A DNA stretch of 64,000 nt from Anarhynchus alexandrinus (Eukaryota; Chordata; Aves; Charadriiformes; Charadriidae), in assembly GCA_008711295.1 (NCBI GenBank), contig VUYV01000044.1:1369201-1433200 (forward strand), written 5' to 3'. A program made the position numbers and the translations under genes. The notes below the pieces were generated by a model that saw nothing but the letters and a program-made list of their open reading frames with translations, was not told the origin of the DNA and did no database searches. Each line of letters begins with the position of its first letter. The first letter of the stretch is position 1. This document shows positions 13,101-28,100 of this stretch, one piece after another.

Positions 13101-16100
13101 GAAAAACCTGAGTAAACCCAGTGCGTGTGAACTCCAAAGGGCAGACTGGTTAAAACTGCAGTGGCAGTCTTTTCTTACACAGCAGACCTAAGAACAAAGG
13201 CTTTAGTTTCCCAGTACCTGCAGCCTTGAGTGTAGTATTTCAAAATAGGTACCAAAGATGACTTGCAAATTTACAAATTTACCTGAAATGGCAGCATTAA
13301 GTTTTGCATCTACAATCCAGTTAAATACAAGAAATGCCTAGTTTTCTCTATGACTTTGCTAATTAGCAGCCACAAGTGAAGACTTAACAAACACGCTGGT
13401 TGTACTTTTTAGGCAGACATATAAGTTCTAAATAGTGCTGGTAGCAGGCAGCAGGCACTATTGGTCTTACCCAGATGAAAAATATTGTTAACACTGGCCA
13501 CTTGATGCAAGACTACCTGCTTCCCAGTCCCCAAACAGGCACAAGAGAACCTGGGATCTGCTATCTCACTAAGAGCAGTCGGTCAGCTCATTCCAGCAGG
13601 TAGGGGACCTGCTTTGGCAGATGAGCAATTTCAGCTTATTACCTTCAGTCCTACTAAATTAGAAGCTGTATCCTAAACAAGTATTATACCTTCTTTTTTC
13701 CCTTCCATCTGGAGAACTAGATACCCTGAAGCTCTAGCAGCAACTGCCGAGTAGCGTACTGACTTTGCTTGCAAACTAGCTTGCAGACCAAGAGCCCTCT
13801 GATCCTGTCAGCTGAACATCATCAGTGTGGGCTTCAAGTCCTACTAAGGAGAGCAGTAGCTATTTGCCAGGCAAATACTGGCAAAGAACACTGCTATGGT
13901 GTAAAGATATTATTTAAATACAGGATAAAACAGGATCAGCTCTTGCCAATCAACAGCACTACTGGCACTCTCTCCTTGAAGAGACTTCTGAGCAAGAAAA
14001 AGGCATGACATTTACAAATTAAGAACTAAATACTGTTGTCTTGGTAGGAGAAAATCAAGGCTGGAGAAACTGTATGATTATGTAACCACACAAGGAAAGC
14101 CAAGAAAAAGGGCTTTAATAAACATGAAGTTTAACTTTTACTATAAACTAACTTCAAGTCTTCATAAGGCTTTTCCTCATTTTCAACATCTTGTCATGCG
14201 ACAATTCTCAACGCTCACTTTGTGTCACATTATGGGATAAATGGGTAGTTTATTTTACAGAGGCTGGGACTTAAAAAATGTAATTTATTATTTCAACTGT
14301 AAATAAACTGGAGGAGAAATGCCTTTTAATGTTACTCTCTTAACCTTTAGGAATCTACTTTTGTTTTAGGCAACAAAATCTTTGTGTAGGAAGACACTAA
14401 ACCAGACTTGGCTACTCCTGATGATGTTAACTTGGCCTCAAAGCACTCCCCTAGCAAAACAGCATTCCCTAATTATAAAATATAACTTAAAATAGAACAT
14501 TTCAGTTCACATATAAGTACTTCTAAATGTTATGTGGCAATTTGTCCAAGCACAATGAAAGCAGTAACAAAAACCTTATGAAAAAGGAACCACTTAATAT
14601 CAACAATATTCACAAAAGGTGTGTCTCAACTTTTTCATACAGAAACGGGATGTGAAACTAGATACACTAGTTTTGACAAGATAATTTAGGTTTTTTTCAA
14701 ATACGATCACTGAATTTGAGTCAGTAGAATTATAAAAACAGTTTACAGTCAGTACCATAGTGAAGTATCATGTCCAAAGCACACTATTATTATTACTATT
14801 ACTACTGCCACCATTACTATTATTATTATTGTTGTCTCATTATGGTAATGATGTGATGTCTAAAGCCCTAATCATGACCCATGGCTGATTCTCTTTTAGA
14901 TGCATACGCCCAGCAATTTAGAAGGTCTCTGACCTATATTGTTCACAACCCCCATGTAGGAGAAAAGAAAGCAAATGAATACAGATTAGTTAAGAACAGC
15001 AACCAAACCACTTTTAAATATTTTGTTGATACCATGGAAAAGGAGAGTTTTAAGATTATGAAGTGTTCCTTCCAAGTGGGAAGGAGAAAGCCTAAGGTAA
15101 TGCAATGCACAGAGGTGCAATATATACTGCAATAGAAAGAAGGAATGGATGGATGGATGGATGGATGGAAAGAGAGAAGAGACCCACTGGAGCAAAAGAC
15201 CTAAAGAGTCTTACCAGCACATTTCTACTTTGCATTTGTCCCTTTACTTCCACTCTATCTTTCATAAAATTGCCATTTTAAGTTTATTAGACTTAGGACT
15301 GGGGATTCAACTGGTAGTATTTTATCACAGATCATTTCATGAGGTCTGCATATAAATCTTCAGCCAGATGACAAAAGTACTGGTTTTGTGGCAGTGCAAT
15401 CTTTTAGTGCACCCTCAGTAACACCTCAGATTATGTGCAGTACAAAAGCTCAGACATTTATAAGTGAAGTCTGTATTCCTCTTTGTTCTCAGCCTATTGG
15501 CAGCGGGAGAAAGATTAGGTGGTAAAATGAAGTTTAGAGGGTCCAGAATCAACGAAAGAATGAGCCCCTTCCCTTCAAGGATTACCTCTAAATATACATA
15601 GGGACCATAACATAATTCACAGATGCTTTCAGTCTAAATCCATGGATATGGATCAGATATTTCTCCTTTCAGGCTCTGACTGCTGAAATGATTTCTCTGT
15701 TACATTCAAAGGGTCACTGAAGTAAAGCCTACGGAGAACTCTAATTCAGCATTATGTTCTTCAGGATTTGACTTTGTGTCTCTAGAAGAGGCATGAACAC
15801 TTCCCTCTGCAATCAGCACTTTATGCTCATATGCGCTTCTCTCCACCATCATACTTAATGCTTTATTTTAGTGTCTCATGCACAATTTGCCTAAGACATA
15901 CTATGGGGATAACTGCAATAGGTATTGCGAAGAGCTATAAACAATAAAAAGACATCAAGCAAATTCATCATTAAAACTCCAAGTCATTAGAAAATCCCTT
16001 GACTATCCTCTCTCACATGCAAAAACTCCCTCGTAGTGACTAATCTGTGCTAGTATATCACAGGGCGCTTATGAATAAACCTGATAGTTAGACACTCAGC

Positions 16101-19100
16101 TCCTGCAGACCCCTGATGTTTACAGAGCCACAAATACACTGCACATCTAATAATAGAGCTCTTAATGCCTATCCAGTCCCAAACTCGGAGTGCATAAAAT
16201 ACACAGGGGATAACAACATATATCGCATTTGAATACAACTGTTCAAATGTACACAAGATTAAGGCTCACTGAGGACCCAACTCATCTCTTGCCAGAACTA
16301 CAACAGCCAACAATTTCCAGGTAGGAGGATCAGGGTACAAAATACAGTTGATGCTGTTTCTTTGATTATATTTCTCTGTTCAGTCTTACAAATATTTGTA
16401 AAGGTCAAGGAAATGAAAAACAGCTTTCTCTTTAAGGAGGGCTCCCACTGGCATTTATTGTCTAAATTGCAAACAGAAATGTGAGACGTTATCCTTTAAG
16501 ACTAAAGGATATCCTTATGCCACTAAATCTAACAGAAACTATAGTCTGCACTTTTTTGTGCACCATTTCTATACTAAAATCATGATGCGAATTGATTGTC
16601 AGAAACCAAAACAAATATATCCCAGCATTTTTGTGTAACAGGCAGTTATCAGATCAGACACCATCACCAAGGTTTTCAAGAACAGATGCCTAAAGTTAAA
16701 CTGAAAGGTAGATATTTGAGCAGTTAAATTAATGCACGACTCTGCAAAAAGCTGAGTATTCCCTAGCTCCCACTAAAATGTCTTGTTAGCTAATATGGCG
16801 AAAGTATGAATGGTTGCTAGAAAATAGGTCAATCTACCAGGAAAACTTCAAGTGAACCCCCATGAAAATTACTATTTGTAAAAATCTATGAGCAAAGATT
16901 GATTTAGCCACATAGACAGGAATTCATCTAAGTCACAGACAGTGATTTAAATGTTTAACAATGTTCCCCTTTAACTGAGCACAGAAGAAATTTCCCTCAT
17001 CTTTGCATCTGTATACATGTATAATATAAATTACAGTCTTCCATATCTCTGTATCTGGCTTTAATACATTCTGGTTCAATCTTAATGTAAAGTTCAGTAA
17101 ACAGGAGAACAGCCAAATTAACCCACCAAAATGAAGAAAAATGGGGAAGGAAACGAGCTACCTTTTCCAGACCAAGACCTGACATTTTACCTTGCTATCT
17201 GAGTCTTTCTACTGCCTACAGCTCTGTGATTAATTATTATATTGGCCAGATTAGCCTGATTACATCTCTCTTCTTTGGACAAAGCAGACTTTTTTTCCCC
17301 CTCAGCTTTCCATGAATAAGACCCCATTAAATCACATGTAACTGATATGACAACCTCAGTACTAATATCCTTGCTCTTCTCTATGCTCTTAACAGGAAAA
17401 CAATTGACTACTCCATTCTCATGCAGTTATTTGGCACAGAAAAACCTTAAATCATATAAATCTTATTAATGTAGGAGGATGTCAAATACAATTGCAGGAA
17501 ACATTTCTGAAGGACAACATCCCTGGTTGTCAGAGGCTTGATTCTCATTCAAATTAACCTCCCTTTATGTTATTTTGGTTGTATAGGACTTAATGTGATT
17601 GTGAATCAGACCATCATTTAAGACAAAACCAGAATGTGCATTTGAGTCTGTGATGGTAAGCACCATGGCACACTCTCCCTTTAGATTCTCAAAGCTAAAT
17701 TTTTAATTTCCCAAGTTACTGGCTCTTCTCTGTAATTACAAGGTAAATGTGGGGCAACTACAATTTCTAAAGACAATGGTGTAGTTGTTGGTGTAAAACT
17801 CTAGATTCGTTTTTCAATAAAATTGTACCACACCAATAAGTCATTAAATGAGATCAACATTGCTTTAAATGTCTTCAGAAAACCACAAGCAATAGAAAAG
17901 ATCCCTGAGAACAGCCAGTTCACTACTCCTAAGGCTAACAAAGGACTTTCTTCCACTCTATGCTGCCAAATAACAAGTTTTCACCATATGAACAGCAACA
18001 GAAAGCGTAAGATTTTAAGTTCAAAGTATCAAAATATGTTTAATTATGTTCTCCAGATAAATGTGTTTTATTTACTTTTAAATGGAACTGAAAAATTAAG
18101 CTATTTGTCAAAGAGAGCAGCATTTTAAAATTTTCTTACCTGTGCAATAAGCCAATCCACTAGTTTACTTGCAGGGATTACTGATTTGTAGGTCTTTAGG
18201 TGGTAGTCACGGTCTCTAATCAAGAAAGAGAATTCAGGCAAAATCAGGACAAAAAGGTAAACATTTCTTTTACACTCCAAACCTACATATACTATTGTGA
18301 CCTACTATTATGAAGTTTAGGAATGAAGAATTATAGATGGAAAAAAAAAAAGGAGACTCCAAGGCACAAATAAATAAGACAAATAATAGGAGGCAGATAT
18401 CCTTTCTCTCTAGAAGAATGAACTAGTTTTTCTAACAACTGGAATTAGGAAGATATTTCAGATCAATACAGAGCAGTGTTATTTCAAATTTCTCTAGGTG
18501 TTCTTTCAAGCCATCTTCAGAGAGCTCATATGCCTACCGGCGGCAACCAGAACATTCCTTTTACACGTGCAACTGAGCTGCTTCTTTAACTCAGGTTACA
18601 ATATTGCCACCATCTGTCCTGCTGAAAATCACATTCTTCTGGCTGGAAGTCATCTTCAAGTTTCCATCCTAATGTGAGTTCATCCATCCATCCCCGGTTT
18701 ACATTTATTGGCTCAGTGCCAGCCCCATCTACAAGCTTAAATAGTTCTTCTCTAGTGTTTAGCCATCAATGTATTCATAGACAGTGACCCTACACATTTC
18801 CGTTGTGCCCCCTTTTTCTCACGCTCACTGAATTAAGCACCTTTTAACCTACTCCGTCAAGAGAGGTTTTCCTGATTCTATGCACCTGTTCAGATTTTAC
18901 TTCCTTTAGCAAAATATCACAGAGTAGCCAGATACAAATAGAGCACACAGTGTTCTTTTATGGCATTAGATAATTTCAGCCACTGTAAATAAAAAAAAAA
19001 GAAGTGTTGTATTTAGGTCTTGTAACACAACTTGCACCATCTCACACACAGCCCTTGTAGAGAGCAGCACTGCTCCTGAAATAAGCAAAAGAAACCCTAT

Positions 19101-22100
19101 TGTAACTTGCTGCATTTTGCAGTTTTCTTCCATTCCTCTTTTCAGAGCCACGGAGATAATTGATGTTTTTAGTCTTTCATAAAATACTTCTACAGAATTT
19201 TGATACAAATATAAGAGAACTATGTGGCTCAGGACATTGGGCTCTAACACGTTTCACCTCCAGGTCACTGGATTTAATCCAGCTCATGAGAGAATGAAAA
19301 GCTCTTTCCATTTTAAGGCTGTTTACTGGCCTGTGTGAAATAAGTTTGGTGGTCTTGATCCAGTTCCTAGTTCCACATTACAAAAGCCATTACCACAATT
19401 AATTTGCATTAATTGGCTCCCTCTTGTTGAGAGTCTCAGTAGAGAGGCCAAATGCTGAATGGCTATGAAGAATTAATTCCTCTCTCATCCTTGGAGGTGG
19501 TCCTTCTGTTTCAAGCTTGAGGTCCACTGGCATGACTGTGGAAGGAAACTTTCACAGCCACTGTGACTGTTTTACAGTCCGGATGTATCTATACAGCAGC
19601 TCAAGAGAAGACTTTATTCTTCAGTTCTGTCAAATCAATCTCTTTCATTAGCAACACACCATTTGATATTTCCTTTTTTCTAAAAATCTAAAATCAAGCC
19701 ACAATCTAAAATTCATCCTACTCATGTTTTCCCTTTACTAATCATCTACTGATATAAATATGTTGTGACTGGCTTTTGCAGTCACAGAAATGCCTGTGTT
19801 TTTGCAGAATGCAGGGTGTGAGAAATTAGAAAGGGAAGCAGGACTTTCAGAACTTGGAAAAAAAAAAAACCAACACAAAACCCCAAACATGACAGCATTT
19901 CCAGAAATATGTGTCCTCAGAACAAAAGCTTTCCTCATAGTGCTTACACACATTTTTCGACTTGTCTTCCAGTAATGTGCTAAACCCAGCACGAAACTGT
20001 GGGAGTTTTCTGGGCAGTTTTTCCCTCTCACACCCTTATCTTGAGAAAATGTGCTTTTGAAATGTCAGAACAATAAAGCAAAGCATTAAAATATTGAGTG
20101 CTAATGAGTAGGGGTTTCCAGACTGTGAGAAGCAACTCCTAACATTTTAATACAGATGCTGAGATAGTGCTAGAGTTCTGAATAAGCTGGCATCAGGATC
20201 TCAGTCCAAGGCCGTCTTTCACTGCTTGAAGTTAAATGCTTGTCAGGATGAATATTTCAACATTAGTTAACTGACTCTTTCCCCCATTTCAATCTAGCCT
20301 GAACAAGAGTAGAGCATGAATCATAGAATGTTATCCAGAACCATGAGCTGCAGGTGAATAGTCAAATATAGATGTGGGAACCATTGACGTTTTGGCAGAA
20401 CCTTGATGCCTCACAGAAACTAGAGGAATATAATGCTGTTCACAGGGTCCAGCCCATCTATGCACTGAAGTATTGTCAATCACGTGTAAGTGGGAGCAAG
20501 CTTTCCCACTCTCACATCTTCCCCAAACTGGATCAGTGACATATTCAGAACCTTCTCTTCATCTAAGATTTTTCAAAATATTTTACTTTTTATGCATGAT
20601 CACCCAAAGTAGCATGCTTTGTTTCCAGTGGGGTATATCATCTTGTCCTCAAAGTACATCAGTGTCAGAGTTCACTTAATGAAAATTTTAAAGGCAAAGG
20701 CTACATAGAAACTCCTGAGTTTCCAGGGAAGGCAACTAAGCAAAATTATGTTCCAAGGTTGTCAACAAAACCATTGAATTTTGAACTTTATGATTCCTCC
20801 AGATCCTCTTGCCATACACCCCTGTGTCTCCAAGCATTTTTGCCGATTTTCTACAAGGAAGGTTGCACCAGAAAAGTAGGCCTCATCAGCGTTGCTACAT
20901 GACTGCAGGGATCAGCAGTCTGAAGATGCCAGCTACAGCAGTGGTCCAAGGACATAGCAGAAAGTAATAGGCTTTGCACAACTAACTTGGCTAAAAGCTA
21001 GCTCCTTTAGGCTAACATCAGGCTTGTCAGAGGCAAAAAGACATGGTAAGAAGACATAAAAGGACGACAGCCTAGGAGATTCAGTTTTCTAACAGAGAGG
21101 TAAAAGGAAGAGTGAGTAGGAAAGAGAATGGTGGGAAGAAAAGCCTGAACATATTGAGACTGGTAAGTCTATCCAGAAGGATCCTATAACTTCTGAGAGT
21201 CTGCTATTTTTCACTGGTCATAAATAGTTTAAATTCATGCTGTTACTAACACAGATTAATCCTGATATGAGAAGATTCTCTAGCTGGGATTTTATTACAA
21301 AAATAGCACAATGATAAAACACCACAAGACAGGCCTGTGGTAGTTATCTTGTCCTTATTGGTTCCCTAAAGCATAAGACAACATCCCTTTCAGTTTGTGG
21401 GTACCCTGAGGTCAGTGAAATTTTTGAAGCTTCACTTACCATTATTCTTACTCTGCATGTGAATTGCCATCTTAAGGGGTGAAATTTGTATGTGCAAATA
21501 CACACATGCATATACATAACCATTTTGCCTACCAAGGACTACATCACGCTTTCCTGCTCTCTCCATCCCCTTTAGGCTAACTGAGATCTGTACTATTATA
21601 GAATGGCTATTCTGGGAAAAAAACAGAGATCTAATTAGGCAAATTTATGACAGATGAACTGTAACTATCTTTGCTGCTCCTTTCCGCATGATAATGGCAT
21701 CTCTCAAAGAAACATCTGTTGTACAACTTAGGGACAAGAGGTCTGTTTTGTTGAATTTGGGACTCAGGCCATGCCCACCAGAAGTTTTTTCCTTCCTCAT
21801 CATTTTTTGTATGTAAAAATGAAGTTCTCCTAAGTGAAAATGCCTAATTTTCAATCATAAACGTCTAATCAGAACACCTACATGGCTCAGAGTGGTTTCC
21901 ATTACAGGCCAGAAATGTTCATCTGATGTCACAGTAAGGCAACAACATCTGAAAATCATCTCCTGAGATCTGGGAAGAGAGTTAACTCACACTTGCAGAT
22001 TATCTCAATTCTTTAGCATTTATTTACACAGACCTAAGTTTTTTTCGAATTACAGCTTCAGGTTTTATTCCACTTCCGATTGTTTTTTGTTTGTTTAGGG

Positions 22101-25100
22101 TGCTTTGAATGAAAGAATCCTAGCATCACATTGGAACCTGTTTACATCACTTTAGCATCTGTTTACATTTTCTATAACCCAAATAATACAGCAGCTACAG
22201 TCACACCACACAATCTGCCCTGAATCAGTAGTGACTTACTAATCACACCCACTTTAACACACAGAAAATGCCAGAGTAAACAAATAAACTTGTGTCATGC
22301 TAACAGCTTTCATGAACTGATAGAGGAAGCAAACGGCAGGAAGACTATAACACCAGCCTTTCACTCTCCCAGAACCCAGTTCCAACATCCTCCAGCAGAA
22401 GTACAACTACAGATCTAAACTGTGGAGACAGAAGGGTAGTAAAAGATCCAAGCAAATGCAGAAAACTGCTGTTTATAATAAGAAAGAAGAAAGATTTCAA
22501 TAGTAACATGTCATCCTTTAACAAAGCCAGATAATACATGGAAGGAGATCATGAAGGTGAACTTACTTTACCACTGGAGTATATAGGCAGTGTAGCCGGC
22601 AGTAGAGCCTCACACCCTGAAGAAGGAAAGATGCATGGTATTATCAGTTTTTTCCTTTTCAGAGAAACATTGACTAGCTAAAGCTAGCAAAACCTGGACA
22701 CTGATGTCTCTACTCAGCTGAAATTATCTATTGATTAACTGTTTTCCAAAACAGTTCCCAAAACGGTTCCCTTACCCTCTCTGTCAAACATTCTTTCTTC
22801 TTTCCCTGCTTCCAGAAGCCAAAAAATCTGTTCTTTTATCTCTAATCACCTCCATTCCAACATTTTCTCCATTAATCCTTCCTCACAATTAACCCATGAA
22901 CTGATGTCCATAAGAAGAAATCCAATTTATTAAAAAGGATTAGGGCAGATATGGGATCAACAGAACTCATTTGACATACAATTATCAGGAACAGCACTTA
23001 AGTATTGATCTCTTCTATCTCCCTGAACCATAATGCCCAGATTTTCAGCAGACATGCTGTATTATGGCTTACTGTTTTCTTTTAAAACCTTTTGTTACTA
23101 TGTTAGGATTGCAATCAGCAGTCTTAGGTGCAGTCACAACTTTATTGTTATTTATTGCTAAGCTTTGCTTCCCCTTGCTACAGCAAATGTCTTCTATGGT
23201 ATTAGGATGGATAGCTTAATACAACAAAGATAAACAGCATTAGGGATCTCCTATATAACAGGTCAATGACATTTAGAAGTAGAGCAAACTCTTTTAATCG
23301 TTCTTATGCAAATCACAAAGTTCCAACTAAGAGTGATAATACAAACCTTGGACATGATGTCCTCCAATTCACTTCTTGGCTTGTATGTACCATCATCATA
23401 GCGAAATCTGTACATCACCTGCTCGTTCTTAAACTGGTGCTTATCTGAAACTAAAACACCAGTATGATAATTAAAATTAGTCTTTTCTCCCCTGCCATTT
23501 TCTTCATAGGCCAGTTGGTACATCAACACCTAAGTATTTGCTGCTATCTATCATTTTCTGAAGACCTTTTCAAATTGCCCCTTATTGCCCCCTATGCTTA
23601 TGTGCACTTCTGAATAGCTCCACCAACAAAAGCAGTTTTCTAAAATACTGCAGCTCCAATAAAATTGAAATGTCTTTCTTTTACACCAGATTCAATTTAT
23701 GTAAGTCTTTGGAAACAGTCCTAGTGAAGGTAATTGGGACCATCTGTCTTCTCGATAAGTTTTGAACAAAGTGCCTGCAAATTCCCACAACAGTTATCAC
23801 AGCACTAAAGTCATGTTTGCAGTTGCCCAAAGTTCTACAACTCCAAAAGCAGAAGCATGCTGGTGGGAGGAACTACAGCTGTTAGAGATATTCTTCTACC
23901 ATGGTTCTTGTATTTACTAGTGAGTTCCCTCTAAAAATTAAATAGTATTTTTGAGAGACTGCTTTTTCATCCAGAATAGCCATACCACAGTAGAGCAGTT
24001 AAAACTTTACTGGGTAATGCTATATACTGATAGGCCTCAAAGACAAGGACACAAAAGATGTTTCAGTGTGATAAGGAACCATTTCAAAAGAAGCATTGGC
24101 CAAAATAAAAAAAAAAAGAGTTAAAAACCCTACCCAGTTTCAAACAGATTTATCCAATGACCAGATTGGAAGACGGTTGAAGTCCATATCCGATTAGATG
24201 TAGGTTTATCCTGTCTCTATTCTAAGGTAAACTATTTCAATAGAACATGGAAGTGGGAAACCCTCATACTGAAGGTAGAAATTTAGCAACTAGTCGAAAT
24301 TATTTGTTTCACTGATTAGTAAATAAGTGATAATTATAAGTAAAAAGTGCCAATGACTGTTCAAATTCAAAATAAGTAATAAAGTATCTTTCAGAGTTTA
24401 TCATACATAGTATAGAAATGCCATTGTTCACAGCTTAATTTAATGGAGACCAGTTACAACTACGTAGAGAAGGAGGAGGAAATCTAGAGAAGAGCAACCA
24501 AAGCAGACAGTAGATAAGGTGGGGTATCTTAGTCACTGTAATCTTTCCTGCCTTTGCCAATGTAACAAAAGCATGGCCAGATCTTTGTGCTGGAGGACCC
24601 TTGAATATTTTGGATGCAGTGTTTAATAGTGAAGGCACAGCATTTGATGAACTGGGAGAAAATATGGACTTACACTATTTAAGATGTATCTTAGCCTGTG
24701 TTTGATTAACCTGAGAAAACTGATTGCACTGGATGACTAAAGACAATTAAACAGAGGCAGACTCAGAAGTACCAGGACTCAGTTTGAGATTTAATCTGTC
24801 CCTTGCAGAGTGGGAAGGAGAATAGTTTAGAAGGCAGAGACCAGAAATTCTTAAGGCCTTCCCTCATTACATAGGGCATCCTGGCCTTTAATTCAGATTC
24901 CTGCTTTTGGTGATATTTTTCCATAATTTCACAGAATAAAACAAAATTTGCAGGATCTGGTGCATATCCTTTTGTATACAGTGGAATCTCTAAGCTGCAT
25001 AAGCTGTTGACTTCTGTGAGTGTCTCCATGCTCTGGATTTTGTATTTCTAAATCCAATTGACAATGAAGTCTGCAAAAAAAGTCTTTTTTTGTCTGGCAC

Positions 25101-28100
25101 ACAGCAGACCAGGTTCTGATCGCCTCTGCTCTGTGACAGGTACCAGAACTTCCACATCAGCAGTCCCAGATAAAATAGCGAGAATTAAAGGAGATACAGA
25201 GGAAACTGAGTGATAAAACACACAGAGCTAAGCACTTAGCACAAGGCTCAGCATTTAGCAATCTTCTATGACCCTGCTGCTCAAGCAGGCTGAGAGATCA
25301 GCAGTTTTCACCTGACAGTAATGCTATGCCAAGTGAAAACAAAAGATAAAAGATATTGCCTAACGTAGAACAGGGGTAAAGGCTTCATTATGGTGCTTAA
25401 GTTTTAAGTTCTTGCTACATTAGGAGACACATAATGGGATACTTTCATGTTTAATGATTTATAAAAATCTCAAGGGATATTTCCTTAAGTAAATGCAGCA
25501 TTGCAAATACCTTCCAATGTCTAGCAATAACCGTCCTTTGAGACACTAACATCAGGAACTCTGTTAAAACCAAACCAGATGCATCGCACTCAGGGCATTT
25601 GAATAAGGGGAGCAGTACATATAACAGCACAACTTTCTTTGAGCTGTAAATCGGTGTTTAGAGAAAAAGGGCACTGCTGAAACTGTCAAAGTACAAAGTT
25701 ATGGCAATGTAAACAGTCATCATGAAATAACAAGTCTCAGGAGAACTTTCTGCACCAACAATGTAAGTGTACACATTCAGAACTTAGGCACGTAGGGGTG
25801 CACATGCAAAAGAGCATTCTTCATCCACAGGGGGATCCCTACACATTGGAGCCAGAGTGTTTCAGTTCTCCAAAGCCACAGTTAGGGCCAAGTATTCAAA
25901 AGAGTTCAGTGCTTTTGAGCTCATGCTCAAAGCCCTTCAAAGTCTGAATGTGCCTTATGTCTTGGCACCTAGGGGTGGACGTGTATGTGCATGAAGGATT
26001 ATGGTACTGCTCATATTAGATTTCTCTGTGTTAATTAAAAGAAGATAACAGACATAATTTCTTAACAGTGTTATTGTCACCCGAAAGACAAGTTTGTGGA
26101 GCTGAGTTACCAAGAGATTAAAGCAAGACTAGCCTAATTAAATGGCTCCCCTATTTAAATTAGCTTCCAAGAGATTGTATGGAAATGTATACCACTGGTG
26201 ACTTAAGACCTATATACTGCATTCCTTTGATGTGCACTTTGCAGTTAACCTCACCTGAATATTGAAATTGGGGCATTTGCTGTTTAACTAGAATAGGACT
26301 ATGTTGCTCTGTCTGCATAACATAATATGAAAACAATAGGAAATAGCAGGCCAAATCTGGATTTAAAGGATGTAATCTGAAGAGATTATTTTAGTAGAAA
26401 CGCAGACAGCACAGAAAATTTTCAAACAAGCATCTTGTGCTACTTTGGTCATGCAGCATTTTTGTATGCACTATCCTACTCTTCTAAAGTACCCCTCATT
26501 GCAACACTTCAAGGTCATTCGCTGGGTATGATGAAGAAATATGGTGCATCGCTATGTTAAAGAGACACATCCCCGCCAAATGAGCTGTAAAGAACAAACC
26601 CCACAACAAACCCTCCATCAACTCTTTTCTTATGAGAAGAAGTCTCATTAGAAAGAATGACCTATTGTCTGGAGCTCCTCATTCTGTTTGTACCAGTGCC
26701 CCAGTCTAAGAGAGGACTGCTGGACTATTGCTGATGTCTCATATGGAAAGCTATATTTATTGATCACTACAGATTTTCAAACACACATAGTACAAAGGAA
26801 TATACATCTGATATAGTCTGCAACAAAGATGTTACAGAGAAATCAAGCAACTGCAGGCATAGACCCTTCCAGGATACCCAACAAGTCCTGTTTTTAAGAT
26901 ATAAATTTGCCTATTCATTAACCCCAAAAGTCATTAAACATTTTGAGGATTTGATGGGTATGGTACAGAAAAGTATTTGAACATAATGTGAACAGCTGCA
27001 GTCAGTTTTCCATCCTCATTTCCAGGGCATTACTGAAAGCTGACATTTCTTTATGGCATGGAGCACTCACCATGATGAATGATTCCATTTTCCAATAATG
27101 CCTGTCCCAGGTTCACCCCTTCCTCTGGTTTGCTTATTTCTCCGATCTCTGTGAGCCATGATACAAACTCACTGCAAAGGGAAGCAGAACAGAAACAATT
27201 AGCTTTTTCACTCTGAATATAAGCAGACACATGCCTCTGCAAGTCATCAGCCAACCACAGGAGACTTTCTCCTTAACGCAAGTGTGAAAAATGTTGTATG
27301 TGATGATACCTCTACTAGGTGGCTCAATTTCCTACATTTCTTGAGGAAATGCTCTTCAGAAGATCCAGATCTCCTACCCATGACTTTTCCCACTATTCCT
27401 CTTAGCTCATCATAATTAGCATGCACAGAAAAGGAAAGAAGACCTGGTTGCATCTATAAAGATGCTGCAAATCCTTATTTTATTGAACAATCCAGACATG
27501 CAAGGGGGAAGAAGAAAGCAAGATTAACTGGTGACCTTAAAAACAACAAGTTGGACAATAGAGAAAACAGCTCCAAGCTATCCCTCCAAACGGTGTTTGT
27601 GGTCTTAGTTACATATGCTCACCTTTCTTCACTGGGTCTGATTTCTGCTCCCCCCCCGCCAGAGGTGTAATTGCATTGACTTTAATGGAATCACAGTAGG
27701 ACTCAGGATAGAAGATTCAACCTACTGAATTCAAGCATGGATCACTAAGAGAGAGCACAAGTCCCACTGACAGGTTAATTTAAGGTAATTTACTGGAGTT
27801 GGTGCCCGGCAGATACATAAATGATGCTTCTAATTTATAGACAAAAGGTGCTAAGACTGTCTGCTCATGCAGCACAAAACAAAATATCTCTCTGGTGAGG
27901 GGCAAAGCTGTACATATGGGCAGAATAAAAGCCAAAGATGGATAGATACGTAGGAAGTTACTCAATTAGAAACAGTAGGTACAGAAAAACACACAGAGTC
28001 ACAGAATGGCAAGGGGTTGGAAGGGACACCTGGAGATCATCTAATCCAACCCCCCTGCCAAAGAAGGCTCACCTAGAGCAGGTTGGACAGGAACGCATCC

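Larger units (their letters stand above)
12763..18139 (-). other. PREX1: PREX1 intron W10-W11
   Basis: 5.4 kb, phase 0. Contains an imperfect ATT/ACT trinucleotide tract near 14785-14835 and an ATGG tract at 15144-15169. No transposon, RNA gene or extra exon recognised. Confidence 0.7.

Noticed and set aside
20316..20340. AATCATAGAATG resembling a CR1 end
   Set aside because: Only about 12 bases agree; the flanks do not continue into the CR1 3' sequence.
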